A stretch of DNA of 64,000 nt from Streptomyces sp. NRRL B-3428 (GCA_000721375.1 JOGW01000012.1:372001-436000); one strand, 5' to 3'. Shown: positions 8,194 through 16,855, numbered from the stretch's first letter. Numbers and translations are program-made. The notes: generated by a model not told the origin, from the sequence alone.

Positions 8194-8841
8194 ATGAGCG
8201 CGCAGCACCAGGACGTCGCCGCATACGCGCTGGGCGTGCTGGAACCTGCGGACAGCCTCCAGGTCGAGGCCCATCTGACCGGCTGCCCGCGGTGCGCCGT
8301 GGAACTGACCGAGTTCTCCCGGGTGGTGGAGCTCCTGGTGCCCCTCGCGCAGTTCGCCGCCACTCCCCTCGATCAGCCTTCGTCGCCGCTGCTCGACCGG
8401 CTGCTGCTCACGGTGCACCACCGTCGCCGTCACTCCCGGCGGCTGCGTCTGGTGGCGGCCGCGGTGGCGGTGCTTGTCGCGGTTCCGGTGGGGGCCGTGC
8501 TGCTCGGCGAGGACGGGCCGCGTGTGCTCGACGGGCGGGCCGGAGCGATCACCGCGAGCGTGTCCCTGGAGAAGCAGGTGTGGGGCACGGAGGTCGCGCT
8601 GCGGATGGACCGGCTCGACGGGCCGCGGCGCTGCGAGCTGGTCGCGGTGGGGCCGGGTGGCACCGAGCAGACGGTGCTCAGCTGGGCGGTGCCGCAGGGG
8701 GGTTATGGCTTCCCCGGGCGTGCGGGTCACGAGGAGCCGTTGCTCGCCGAGGGTGCGACGGGGCTGCGCGCCGATCAGATCCGGCGGTTCGAGGTGCGGA
8801 CGCTGGACGGTGAGCGGGTGCTGACCATTCCCGCCGGTTGA
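8194..8841 (+). CDS. Zinc-type (zf-HC2) membrane anti-sigma factor
   Basis: This 215-aa single-pass protein has the zinc-binding anti-sigma motif His27-x3-Cys31-x2-Cys34 (HLTGCPRC) in an N-terminal domain that begins HQDVAAYALGVLEP. A membrane helix follows at about residues 83-103, and the outer domain is of the RskA C-terminal type. The ATG is preceded by AAGAGGAA. Such proteins hold an ECF sigma factor inactive at the membrane. No sigma gene is adjacent; the nearest is at 1736-2287. Its direct neighbours are the divergent LytTR regulator and the convergent Fpg-type gene. Confidence 0.9.
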   Translation: MSAQHQDVAAYALGVLEPADSLQVEAHLTGCPRCAVELTEFSRVVELLVPLAQFAATPLDQPSSPLLDRLLLTVHHRRRHSRRLRLVAAAVAVLVAVPVGAVLLGEDGPRVLDGRAGAITASVSLEKQVWGTEVALRMDRLDGPRRCELVAVGPGGTEQTVLSWAVPQGGYGFPGRAGHEEPLLAEGATGLRADQIRRFEVRTLDGERVLTIPAG

Positions 8842-8851
8842 CGGCGGTGGG

Positions 8852-9712
8852 CTACTTCAGGAGCCGCGACATACGCCGATCGGCGAGCGGTTTGCCGCCG
8901 GTCTGACAGGTCGGGCAGTACTGCAGCGAGGAGTCGCTGAACGAGACCTCGCGGATGGTGTCCCCGCACACCGGGCAGGCCTCCCCCGTCCTGCCGTGCA
9001 CCCGCAGGCCGCTCTTCTTCTCCGACTTGAGCCGGCCCGCGGCCACGCCCTGCGAGCGCTCCACCGCCGCGGTGAGTGTGTCGCGCAACGCCTCGTACAG
9101 CGTGTGCAGTTCGTCCTCGGTGAGGCTGCCCGCGATCTTGTACGGGGACATCCGGGCCACGTGCAGGATCTCGTCGCTGTACGCGTTGCCGATGCCCGCG
9201 ATCAGGCTCTGGTCGCGCAACGCGCCCTTGATCCTTCGGCGTTCGCCCTTCAGGAGCGCGGCGAACGCGGGCTCGTCGAACTCCTCGGCCAGCGGGTCGG
9301 GACCGAGCAGGGCGATACCCGGGACCTCCTGCGGGTCGCGCACCACGTACACCGCGAGGCCCTTCTTCGTGCCGGCCTCGGTGAGGTCGAAGCCCCGCCC
9401 GTCGTCCAGCGCCACGCGCAATGCGAGGGGACCCTTGCCCGGCTTCGGCAGGCCGTTGGGCAGCTGGTCCTTCCACTGCAGCCACCCCGCGCGGGCGAGA
9501 TGCGTGATGAAGTGCAGGCCGTCGAGATCGAGATCGAGGAACTTGCCGTGCCGGGCCACACCCGTGAACGGGCGCCCTTCCAGGGCGGCGAGCGGCGGGT
9601 CGTACGTCTTCAGGACGCTGATCGCCACCGGCAGGACCCGGGCGATCCGGGCGTCGTCGAGCTGCTCGGCCAGGAAACCCCTGAGGGCCTCCACCTCGGG
9701 AAGTTCGGGCAT
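8852..9712 (-). CDS. Fpg/Nei family DNA glycosylase (base-excision repair)
   Basis: This 286-aa DNA glycosylase/AP lyase removes damaged bases. It starts MPELPEVEAL, giving the catalytic N-terminal Pro and the adjacent Glu after Met removal. Lys57 (ARHGKFLDL) matches the conserved substrate Lys, and the helix-two-turn-helix has IAGIGNAYSDEIL. The C-terminal zinc finger is intact (CPVCG ... CPTC). Many actinobacteria carry several Fpg/Nei paralogues, and the substrate preference (8-oxoG or oxidised pyrimidines) cannot be told from motifs alone. It is convergent with the anti-sigma gene, 10 bp apart. Confidence 0.93.
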   Translation of the reverse strand: MPELPEVEALRGFLAEQLDDARIARVLPVAISVLKTYDPPLAALEGRPFTGVARHGKFLDLDLDGLHFITHLARAGWLQWKDQLPNGLPKPGKGPLALRVALDDGRGFDLTEAGTKKGLAVYVVRDPQEVPGIALLGPDPLAEEFDEPAFAALLKGERRRIKGALRDQSLIAGIGNAYSDEILHVARMSPYKIAGSLTEDELHTLYEALRDTLTAAVERSQGVAAGRLKSEKKSGLRVHGRTGEACPVCGDTIREVSFSDSSLQYCPTCQTGGKPLADRRMSRLLK

Positions 9713-9792
9713 ACGTCCACCCTGCCACGGGGCACCGACAGGCGCGTACGGCAATGGGCCCGCACCGCTGCGTCCACGAGCCCGTACCGAGG

Positions 9793-9829
9793 TCTCCCAC
9801 ATTCGGGATAGCATCCCGGATATGGGAGA
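9793..9829. promoter_or_regulatory. 37-bp inverted repeat covering the XRE gene start (operator candidate)
   Basis: Two 17-bp arms (9793-9809 and 9813-9829) match as an inverted repeat at 15 of 17 positions, with a 3-bp spacer. The outer part reads tctccc...gggaga and the inner part cgggat...atcccg. The right arm contains the ATG of the XRE regulator (9822-9824). There is no Shine-Dalgarno sequence, and a TAGCAT box at 9809-9814 lies just upstream, so a leaderless mRNA starting at or near the ATG is plausible. A repressor bound here would cover promoter and start together. Confidence 0.7.
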
Positions 9830-10382
9830 CGACATCGACGCGCGCCTGGCGCAGCGCCTGGCCGCACTGCGGACCGAACGCGGCTGGTCCCTGGACGAGT
9901 TGGCGACCCGCTCCGGGGTCAGCCGGTCCACGCTGTCGCGTCTCGAGCGCGGGGAGATCAGCCCCACGACCTCGCTGCTCAACCGGCTGTGCGCCGCGTA
10001 CGAACGCACCATGTCCCGCCTGCTCACCGAGGTCGAGGGCGAGCAGGCACAGCTGGTGCGGTCCGGGCAGCAGCCGGTGTGGAGCGACACCGAGTCCGGT
10101 TTCGTACGGCGGTCGGTCTCGCCTCCGCACGCGGGGCTGCGCGGTGAGCTGGTGGAGGGGACGCTGCGGCCGGGCGCCGACATCTCCTACGACGGGCCGC
10201 CGGTCCCGGGCCTTGAGCAGCACATCTGGGTGCTCGACGGCTCCCTGGAAGTGACCGTCCAGAACGAGGCGTACGCGATGGCGACCGGCGACTGTCTGCG
10301 CTTCCGGCTCTGGGGTCCCACCCGCTTCCGCTGTACGTCCGACGGGCCCGTCCGCTATGTCATAGCCGTGGTGCTGCCATGA
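9822..10382 (+). CDS. XRE-cupin transcriptional regulator
   Basis: This 186-aa regulator has an N-terminal HTH_3 domain (about 10-65) with GWSLDELATRSGVSRSTLSR followed by LERGEISP. A C-terminal cupin sensor domain (about 110-180) contains PGLEQHIWVLDGSLEVTV and ATGDCLRF. This architecture typically represses its own operon until the cupin senses a small ligand or metal. The gene overlaps the MFS exporter by ATGA, which in turn overlaps the acetyltransferase by GTGA, so regulator, exporter and enzyme form one operon. The start lies in the right arm of the 37-bp inverted repeat. Confidence 0.92.
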   Translation: MGDDIDARLAQRLAALRTERGWSLDELATRSGVSRSTLSRLERGEISPTTSLLNRLCAAYERTMSRLLTEVEGEQAQLVRSGQQPVWSDTESGFVRRSVSPPHAGLRGELVEGTLRPGADISYDGPPVPGLEQHIWVLDGSLEVTVQNEAYAMATGDCLRFRLWGPTRFRCTSDGPVRYVIAVVLP

Positions 10383-11836
10383 GCGGCGTAGAGCGCTTCT
10401 CAGCGCGCGAGCGACGCGTCCTCGCCGTCTGTCTGGCGGCCGGTTTCACCTCGCTGCTCGACCAGTCGGTGCTCAACATCGCGGTGCCCGCGCTCCAGGG
10501 CGCCCTGTCCGCCGACGCCTCACAGCTGCAGTGGATCGTGGCCGGGTACTCGCTCGCCTTCGGCCTCGCCCTTGTACCCGGTGGGCGGCTCGGCGACGTG
10601 TACGGGCGCAAGCCGTTCTTCCTCGCAGGCATGGCCCTGTTCGTCGCCGGCGGTGTGCTGTCCAGCTGTGCGCAGGACGCCTGGCTCGTCGTGGCGGCCC
10701 GGCTGTTCCAGGGGCTCGGCGCCGGACTCGTGAACGCCCAGGTGATCGGCACCATCCAGGACGTCTTCACCGGGGCGGCCAGGGCGCGGGCGCTCGGGAT
10801 GTACGCGGTGACGGCCGGTATAGCCACCGCGCTGGGGCCGCCGGTGGGCGGTGCGCTGATCGCGGCTGCCGGCGCCGAGCCGGGCTGGCGGCTCGCGGTG
10901 CTGCTCAATGTGCCCTTCGCCGTCGCCACCCTCGTGGCCGGCGCACGCTTCCTGCCCCGCCCTCGCCCGGGCAACGCACAGGCGGGGCTCGATCTGCCGG
11001 GCGTCGCGCTCTTCGCGGGCCTGACCGTTCTGATCATGCTCCCCTTCATCCGCTCCACCGGATATCTCGCGTACGGCGCCGGGGCCGCGGCACTCGCGAC
11101 GGCGCTGGTCCTGCAGCAGCGGGCCCGGGCCCGCTCGGGCCGCCGCCCGCTCGTCCACCCGGCACTCACCCGCTCCGCGCCCTACGCCCTCGGGACGACG
11201 GTCGCGATGGCGCAGTTCGGTGCCTCGCTCGCCTCCGGGATGGTGCTCGCGGTCTTCCTGCAGGGCGAACTCGGGCTCTCCGCCATGTCGGCGGCCCTGG
11301 TGATGCTGCCGCAGGCGGTCGGGATGGGGACCACCTCGACGTTCGCCTGGCGGTTGGTGCGCCGATACGGCGAGCGCCGTGTGATCACCTCAGGCCTTGC
11401 CCTCTCCGCTCTGTCGTTGCTCTGCGGCGGTCTCGCCACGCTGTACGTCGCGGCCGGTGCGCTGCCCTGGGTGCTGGCGCTGTGCCAGTTGTGCGCGGGC
11501 GCCGCCACAGGGTTCACGGTCGCGCCGACCCAGGCCCAGGTGCTGCGGCACGCACCGGCGGAGGCGGCCGGTGTGGCGGGCGGGATTCTGCAGATGTCGC
11601 AGCGGATGGCGGCCGCGGTGTGCATCAGCGCGGTGTCCGGTCTGTATCTGCACTCGTCTGTGTCGGCCGCCGGACTGCCCGGAATGCGCGAGGCGTTCTG
11701 GCACGCGTCCCTCGCGTGCACGGCCATCGTCTCGGTGGGTCTGCTGATCTCCGTACTGAACCGTCGTCCGCACACCGCGGCCGCCGCACCGTCCGTGCCG
11801 CTCGCGCCGGCGCAGGGAAGGGAACTCGCCCCGTGA
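10379..11836 (+). CDS. MFS drug-efflux-type transporter (DHA2, 14-helix)
   Basis: This 485-aa integral membrane protein is predicted to be a proton antiporter. It has motif D1 LDQSVLNIAVPAL, motif A GGRLGDVYGRK, motif B-like ARLFQGLGAGLV and antiporter motif C GPPVGGALI, in the order expected for the DHA2/EmrB group. The substrate is unknown. Because it is translationally coupled to an XRE-cupin regulator and a GNAT enzyme, export of, or resistance to, a small amine-containing compound is a reasonable inference. Confidence 0.92.
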   Translation: MSGVERFSARERRVLAVCLAAGFTSLLDQSVLNIAVPALQGALSADASQLQWIVAGYSLAFGLALVPGGRLGDVYGRKPFFLAGMALFVAGGVLSSCAQDAWLVVAARLFQGLGAGLVNAQVIGTIQDVFTGAARARALGMYAVTAGIATALGPPVGGALIAAAGAEPGWRLAVLLNVPFAVATLVAGARFLPRPRPGNAQAGLDLPGVALFAGLTVLIMLPFIRSTGYLAYGAGAAALATALVLQQRARARSGRRPLVHPALTRSAPYALGTTVAMAQFGASLASGMVLAVFLQGELGLSAMSAALVMLPQAVGMGTTSTFAWRLVRRYGERRVITSGLALSALSLLCGGLATLYVAAGALPWVLALCQLCAGAATGFTVAPTQAQVLRHAPAEAAGVAGGILQMSQRMAAAVCISAVSGLYLHSSVSAAGLPGMREAFWHASLACTAIVSVGLLISVLNRRPHTAAAAPSVPLAPAQGRELAP

Positions 11837-12354
11837 CGATCGAACGGCTCACCGCCGAGGCGCTGGACTCCTGCGCGGACGGCCTCGGGGAGCTGCTGGC
11901 CGCCACCGTCGCGGCCGGTTCCTCGCTCGGTTTTCTCACCGGCCTGAGCGCGCAGGAGGCAGCCGGCTGGTGGCGGGGTCGCGCCGCCGAGGTCGCGGAC
12001 GGCCGGCTCCTGCTGTGGGTGGCCCGTTCCGGCGGCCGTGTCACCGGCACGGTGGGCTGTGCGCCGGGGCTGAAGGACAACGGCCGCCACCGCGGCGAAG
12101 TGGTCAAGCTGATGGTGGCGCCCGAGGCCCGTGGGCAAGGCGTGGCGCGCAGACTGCTCGGGGCGGTGGAGACCTGGGCAGCCGGTGCCGGGATGACCCT
12201 GCTGACCCTGGACACGGAGACGGGCAGTCCCGCGGAGGGGTTCTACCGGATGGCGGGCTGGACGGAGACGGGGACGGTGCCGGGGTACGCCTCGGATCCG
12301 TACGGGAAGCTCATGCCGTCGACGTTCTTCCACAAGACGCCGGCCGCCGCCTGA
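11833..12354 (+). CDS. GNAT family N-acetyltransferase
   Basis: This 173-aa cytoplasmic enzyme would transfer acetyl from acetyl-CoA to an amine. The acetyl-CoA loop is VVKLMVAPEARGQGVARRLL (R-G-Q-G-V-A), and the C-terminal part has TLDTETGSPAEGFY followed by a GWTETGTV segment. The GTG start overlaps the MFS stop (GTGA), so it is the third gene of the XRE-MFS-GNAT operon. It may modify the same compound the MFS protein exports; this is inferred from coupling only. Confidence 0.9.
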   Translation: MTIERLTAEALDSCADGLGELLAATVAAGSSLGFLTGLSAQEAAGWWRGRAAEVADGRLLLWVARSGGRVTGTVGCAPGLKDNGRHRGEVVKLMVAPEARGQGVARRLLGAVETWAAGAGMTLLTLDTETGSPAEGFYRMAGWTETGTVPGYASDPYGKLMPSTFFHKTPAAA

Positions 12355-12356
12355 CC

Positions 12357-15300
12357 TCAGTCGCAGCCGACCGGCTCACCCACGACCTCCCACGGAGACG
12401 GCTGGTACCCGGTCAGCGTCCTCAAGTGGCCGGCTTGGGCGAGGTGATGGGCCTGGCCCCGCGCACTGCCGGTGGCGCGCGCCACCTCGGCGAGCGCGAG
12501 CCGGGCACGGCATTCGGCCGGGCCGAGGGCGAGCTTGCGGGCCAGGGCCAGGGCGAGTTCGGCGTGGTCCGCGGCCGTGGCGATGTCCCCCGCGGCGAGC
12601 CGGACGCGGGCGAGGCCGAGATGCACCTCGGCCTCCTGATGCCGGTACCTCTCACGACGCGTGAGGGCCAGGGCCTCCTCCAGCCGCTCGTCCGCCCGCG
12701 CCAGGTCCGCCTGGGCCAGGTCCGCCTGGGCCAGGTCGAGACTGCCCAGCGTGACCAGGCTGTCGATCACCTTGGCCGTATAGCCGAACTTCCGCGCCGC
12801 CTCCAGAGCGTGCAGGGCATGGGTGCGGGCCAGATCCGGGCGGCCGAGGTCGCGGTGGATCCGGGCGAGGATCTCGTACGTGGCGGCCTCGTCGTGCCGC
12901 TTGCTGTGTTCGCGGCACAGCCGCACCGCCTCGTCGGCGTCGGCGAGGGCGTCCGCGTACCGCCCGAGGCCGTGCAGGACGATGGCACGCCTGGTGAGCG
13001 GGCTGATGGTGGCCACCGTCTGCGCCCGCTGCGACGAGGTCTCGATCGATTCGGTGGTGAGGGCGAGCGCCTGCTCCAACTCGCCCGTGTACGTATGGAA
13101 CTGGCCGGTGATCTCCAGCACGGTGCACAGCTGCGCCGGCATACCGAGGCCGCGGTAGACCTCGATGCTGCGCAGCAGGTGGCCGATGCCCTGGGTCACT
13201 TCGCCGCGCAGCCCGTACTGGATCCCGAGGTTGGCGGACACCGCCGCCTCGCCCGGGTCATGGCCGCTGTCGCGGTACGCCTGGCGTGCACGGTGGAAGT
13301 GGCCGAGGGCCGCGTCGAAGTCGGCGGCGTCCTGGGCGAGCGAGCCGAGGCTGAGCCGCATCGCCGCCTCGGCCAGCACGTCCTCGGCGTCGACCGCCGC
13401 GCGCAGACCGGTGGTCGCGGCCGTCTCCCATTCGGCGTGGTGCTGGCGGTAGTAGAAGTACATCCGCAGCTGGTCGGCGAGGAGCCAAGCGGTGGGCGCG
13501 GGTCCCTCACCGGCCGCACGGGTGATGACGCAGACAAGGTTGGCGCGCTCCTCGTCCAGCCACCGCGACGCCTCGTGCCGGTCGGCGAACCGGCCGGACG
13601 GGGCGCGCTCGCGCGGCAGTTGCAGCATGGCCGCGTAGTCGAAGGCGGTGGCGGCGTCGGCCGTGGCCAGATACCAGTCGCACAGCCGTCGCCAGGCCGC
13701 CGCACGGTCCGGGTCGGCGGCGGCGCACTCCGCCGCGTACAGCCGCAGCAGATCGTGGAACTGGAACCGGTCGGCGGCCGTGCGCTGGACGAGGCCGGCG
13801 GTGACCAGTTCGTCGAGCAGATCCTCGGTGGCGTACACCTCGCCGTCGTGCAGCGCGGCAGCCGCTTCCGCACTGAAGTCGGCCCCCGGGTGCAGCCCCA
13901 GCAGGCCGAACAGGCGGGCCGCCGCGGGGGCGAGGGTGGCGTGGGAGTGGTCGAAGGCGGTCCGGACGGCGGCCTGGCGGTCGCCCGCGATGGAGAGCTT
14001 GGCGAGCCGGCCCTCGCCGGAGAGGTCCGCCGCGTACGCGGACAGGGAACGGCCCGGCCGTGCGGCCAGGTTCGCGGAGGCGATCCGCAGTGCGAGCGGC
14101 AGCCGGGCGCACAGCTCGGCGAGCCGCTCGGCCGCCTCGGGTTCGGCCCGCACCCGCTGCTCGCCCAGCGCACCGGTCAGCAGATGGTGTGCTTCGGCGG
14201 GATCGAGTACGTCGAGGGGTACGGTCCGTGCCGCATGGCTGGCGGTCAGGCCGCGCAGTTCGGAGCGGCTGGTGATCAGGACCGCCGCTTTGGCGGTGCC
14301 GGGCAGCAGGGGCCGGATCTGCTCGGCGTCCGCGGCGTCGTCGAGGACGAGCAGCACCCGGCGGTCCGCGGCCCTGCTGCGGAAGGCCGCCGCACGGTCG
14401 TCCACCGTCTCGGGGATCGCGGCGGGATCATGCCCCGAGGCGCGAAGGAGCGCGGCGAGCACCTCAGACGGGGGGCGTGGCCGATCGCCGGTGCCGAGCA
14501 GCCGTACGTACCACTGGCCGTCCGGGAAGGCCGGGCGCAACCGGTGGCCGAGGTGCACCGCGAGCGCGGTCTTGCCCACTCCGGGCGAGCCCGAGAGCAC
14601 GACGGGCGGCGCGGCGGAAGCGGTGAGCAGCTCCTCCAGGCGGCGTACGAGCGCGGCACGGCCGACGAACCCCGTGACGTCGAGCGGGAGTTGGCTCTGC
14701 ACGGACCAGGCGGGCTGAGGGGCCGCAGAGGCAGAGGCAGACACAGAGGTCGAGGACGGGGCCGGGTCCGGGGCCGCGAGTGAGGAGTCCGCGCTCAGGA
14801 TCGCCTCGTGCAGCCGCTGCAGCTGCTCACCCGGATCGACACCGAGCTCCTCGCGCAGCAGTTCACGCACCCGCCGGTAGTGGGCGAGCGCGTCGGCCTG
14901 CCGTCCGCAGCGGTAGAGCGCCAGCATGTACTGCGCGGCCATCCGCTCGTCCAGCGGATGCGCGGCGCAGCGCGCGGACAGCTCGGCCTGCAGCGCCGCG
15001 TGGCGCCCCAGACGCAGCCGCAGGTCGGTGCAGTCGAGCTCCGCCGCGAGCCGTTCCTTGTCCAGCGCCTCACGGCCCGCGTTGAACCACGGGGTGTCGG
15101 CGCCCGCGAAGGGTTCACCGCGCCACAGGCTCAGTGCTTCCTCGTACGCGGTGAGCGCCGCGGTGTCGTCGGTCTCGGCGCGCGCCGAGGCGAGCAGGTC
15201 CCGGAAGCGGTGCACGTCGACCGCGTGCGCGTCCGCGGTGAGCGCGTAGCCGCCGGGCAGGCGCTCGATGTCACAGGGCAGCTGCCGTCGCAGCCGGGAC

Positions 15301-15497
15301 AGATAGCTGTAGAGCGTGTCCTTGGCCCGCTGCGGAGGTGCGTCCGCCCAGACGCGCTGCACCAGTTGGTCCGCCGGGACCGTGCGGTCGAGGTCCATGA
15401 GCAGGGCCGCGAGGACGGACCGCTGACGTGCGGGTCCCAGGTCCACCTGTCTGCCGTCGACCAGTGCCTCGATGCCCCCGAGCAGTCGAAACTCCAT
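12357..15497 (-). CDS. AfsR/SARP-like regulator: OmpR-type HTH, BTAD, NB-ARC, TPR
   Basis: This 1046-aa regulator has the AfsR layout. Residues 1-90 are an OmpR-like winged helix starting MEFRLLGGIEALVDG, 95-240 the bacterial transcriptional activation (BTAD) domain, and about 275-560 an NB-ARC STAND ATPase with Walker A GSPGVGKT (303-310) and a Walker B-like VLLVLDDAAD. The rest, about 600-1046, consists of tetratricopeptide-like helices. Relatives activate secondary metabolism or morphogenesis genes. A short in-frame LAQAD repeat near residues 915-930 comes from a 15-bp DNA repeat. A CebR-like palindrome lies 36 bp upstream of the start. No biosynthetic cluster is adjacent, so the target is unknown. 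Confidence 0.93.
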   Translation of the reverse strand: MEFRLLGGIEALVDGRQVDLGPARQRSVLAALLMDLDRTVPADQLVQRVWADAPPQRAKDTLYSYLSRLRRQLPCDIERLPGGYALTADAHAVDVHRFRDLLASARAETDDTAALTAYEEALSLWRGEPFAGADTPWFNAGREALDKERLAAELDCTDLRLRLGRHAALQAELSARCAAHPLDERMAAQYMLALYRCGRQADALAHYRRVRELLREELGVDPGEQLQRLHEAILSADSSLAAPDPAPSSTSVSASASAAPQPAWSVQSQLPLDVTGFVGRAALVRRLEELLTASAAPPVVLSGSPGVGKTALAVHLGHRLRPAFPDGQWYVRLLGTGDRPRPPSEVLAALLRASGHDPAAIPETVDDRAAAFRSRAADRRVLLVLDDAADAEQIRPLLPGTAKAAVLITSRSELRGLTASHAARTVPLDVLDPAEAHHLLTGALGEQRVRAEPEAAERLAELCARLPLALRIASANLAARPGRSLSAYAADLSGEGRLAKLSIAGDRQAAVRTAFDHSHATLAPAAARLFGLLGLHPGADFSAEAAAALHDGEVYATEDLLDELVTAGLVQRTAADRFQFHDLLRLYAAECAAADPDRAAAWRRLCDWYLATADAATAFDYAAMLQLPRERAPSGRFADRHEASRWLDEERANLVCVITRAAGEGPAPTAWLLADQLRMYFYYRQHHAEWETAATTGLRAAVDAEDVLAEAAMRLSLGSLAQDAADFDAALGHFHRARQAYRDSGHDPGEAAVSANLGIQYGLRGEVTQGIGHLLRSIEVYRGLGMPAQLCTVLEITGQFHTYTGELEQALALTTESIETSSQRAQTVATISPLTRRAIVLHGLGRYADALADADEAVRLCREHSKRHDEAATYEILARIHRDLGRPDLARTHALHALEAARKFGYTAKVIDSLVTLGSLDLAQADLAQADLARADERLEEALALTRRERYRHQEAEVHLGLARVRLAAGDIATAADHAELALALARKLALGPAECRARLALAEVARATGSARGQAHHLAQAGHLRTLTGYQPSPWEVVGEPVGCD
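12704..12740. repeat. Tandem 15-bp repeat in the AfsR-like gene
   Basis: The unit caggtccgcctgggc is repeated in tandem about two and a half times (approximately 12704-12740). It encodes LAQAD units inside the TPR-like region. The length is a multiple of three, so copy-number change keeps the frame. It extends one helix by whole pentads and may be variable among relatives. Confidence 0.75.
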
Positions 15498-15532
15498 GCC
15501 CCGCCCTAGTGTCCCCGCGCCTCAGCCCCCAC

Positions 15533-15546
15533 TGGGAGCGCTCCCG
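15533..15546. promoter_or_regulatory. CebR-like palindromic box upstream of the AfsR-like gene
   Basis: The sequence tgggagcgctcccg contains a perfect 12-bp palindrome (gggagcgctccc). It matches 13 of 14 positions of the cellobiose-repressor (CebR/CelR) box known from Streptomyces and Thermobifida, tgggagcgctccca. It is centred about 42 bp upstream of the AfsR-like start codon, a good position for repression. No cellulase or ceb genes are in the window, so the link to cellobiose is inferred from the motif only. Confidence 0.6.
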
Positions 15547-15703
15547 ACGCCACATTCTAGATCCCTGCAAGGTCTGTTCAGGGTCCGTCGGAGAGTGTGG
15601 AGGCGAGCACGGGGGCCGCCGCCTGCACTCGCGGCTGCCGCATCGGGGGACGGCAGCCGTGGGGGGGGCGGTGTGGCGGCCGCCATGCGTACGAGGTCAG
15701 GAC

Positions 15704-16216
15704 TCAGCGCATTTCCTTCTCGAACCACGCCACGTCCCAGTACCGCCCGAACTTGCGGCCCACCTCGCGATGGACCCCCGCGGGCTTGAAGCCGAAGCGG
15801 TCGTGCAGCTTGAACGAGGCCTCGTTGGGGACCGTGACCGCCGCGTACGCACGGTGGACGTCCTCGGTCGCGAGTACCTCGAAGAGGGCGGCGTACAGGC
15901 GGGTGCCCAGACCGCGGCCGCCGTACTCGGGCGCCAGGTAGACGCTGGTCTCCACGGACGTGAGGTAGGCGAGCTTCGGCCGGAACGCGCTGCTGCTGGC
16001 GTAGCCGACGACCTTGCCCTCCTCCTCCGCGACGAGGAGGCGGTGCGGGCCCTGCTGCGGGTGCGCGTGCAGCCAGTCGCGGCGCTGGTCCACCGTGATC
16101 GGGTCGATGTCGAAGGTGATCGGCGTCTCGACGACGTAGTGGTTGTAGATCCGCGTGAGCTCCTCGAGGTCTCCCTCGTGCCCCGACCGGATCCGCGCTG
16201 TCGTGCTCTGCTGCAT
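15704..16216 (-). CDS. PAT/BAR-like GNAT acetyltransferase
   Basis: This 170-aa acetyltransferase resembles the phosphinothricin N-acetyltransferase family. It has IYNHYVVETPITFD near the start, the acetyl-CoA loop APEYGGRGLGTRLYAALFE, and a C-terminal GFKPAGVHREVGRKFGRY with DVAWFEKEM at the end. Similarity to Bar/Pat does not prove herbicide resistance; most chromosomal relatives act on methionine sulfoximine/sulfone or unknown amines. The ATG has a strong ribosome-binding site (AGGAGG 6 bp upstream). It is divergent from the cyclophilin gene. Confidence 0.9.
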   Translation of the reverse strand: MQQSTTARIRSGHEGDLEELTRIYNHYVVETPITFDIDPITVDQRRDWLHAHPQQGPHRLLVAEEEGKVVGYASSSAFRPKLAYLTSVETSVYLAPEYGGRGLGTRLYAALFEVLATEDVHRAYAAVTVPNEASFKLHDRFGFKPAGVHREVGRKFGRYWDVAWFEKEMR

Positions 16217-16357
16217 TCCCTGCCTCCTCGACCGTCGACGGTACCTCAGCGACAGGGCCCGTAGCCAGCTCGTTTGCCCAGGTCAGAGGGGAGGTGCGGG
16301 GACACGGTCATGGGGGTGTGGCACCATCGCCCCCGGCGGGATGTCAGGATGGGCTCC

Positions 16358-16855
16358 ATGACAATCAAGGCCTACTTCGACATCACCATCGACGACGCCC
16401 CCGCCGGGCGGATCTCGTTCAACCTCTTCGAGGACGTCGTCCCGAAGACGGCGGAGAACTTCCGTGCGCTGTGCACCGGCGAGAAGGGCTTCGGCTACAA
16501 GGGCTCCCCGTTCCACCGCGTCATCCCCGAGTTCATGCTGCAGGGTGGTGACTTCACCCGCGGTGACGGCACCGGCGGCAAGAGCATCTACGGCGAGAAG
16601 TTCGCCGACGAGAACTTCACGCTCAAGCACGACCGTCCGGGCCTGCTCTCGATGGCCAACGCCGGCCCGAACAGCAACGGCTCGCAGTTCTTCATCACCA
16701 CGGTCCTGACGCCGTGGCTGGACGGCAAGCACGTCGTCTTCGGCGAGGTCGCCGACGAGGAGTCGATGAAGCTCGTCAAGAAGATCGAGTCCCTCGGCTC
16801 GGGCAGCGGCCGCACCCGCGCCTCGATCGCCGTCGCCGACGCCGGCGTGCTCTGA
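16358..16855 (+). CDS. Cytoplasmic cyclophilin-type peptidyl-prolyl isomerase, eukaryote-like
   Basis: This 165-aa peptidyl-prolyl cis-trans isomerase has no signal peptide and the same length as human cyclophilin A. Catalytic residues Arg54, Phe59, Met60 and Gln62 lie in [20 protein letters not shown]. The regions [27 protein letters not shown] and [12 protein letters not shown] closely follow the eukaryotic sequence, including the Trp that confers cyclosporin A binding. Streptomyces chrysomallus is known to make such a cyclosporin-sensitive enzyme (ScCypA). An alternative ATG three codons upstream (16349) is possible. A strong hairpin terminator follows the gene. Confidence 0.93.
   Translation: MTIKAYFDITIDDAPAGRISFNLFEDVVPKTAENFRALCTGEKGFGYKGSPFHRVIPEFMLQGGDFTRGDGTGGKSIYGEKFADENFTLKHDRPGLLSMANAGPNSNGSQFFITTVLTPWLDGKHVVFGEVADEESMKLVKKIESLGSGSGRTRASIAVADAGVL

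Noticed and set aside
7228..8730. Extension of the LytTR regulator to 500 residues
   Set aside because: The extra N-terminal part is antisense to the anti-sigma gene. The receiver fold begins exactly at the ATG at 8007.
11970..14783. A 937-codon plus-strand frame opposite the AfsR-like gene
   Set aside because: It runs from inside the GNAT gene across the AfsR-like gene on the wrong strand, with no start signal and biased composition.
15704..16216. Calling the PAT-like acetyltransferase a herbicide-resistance gene
   Set aside because: Family motifs are shared by many chromosomal GNAT enzymes with other substrates, and there is no phosphinothricin biosynthetic cluster next to it.
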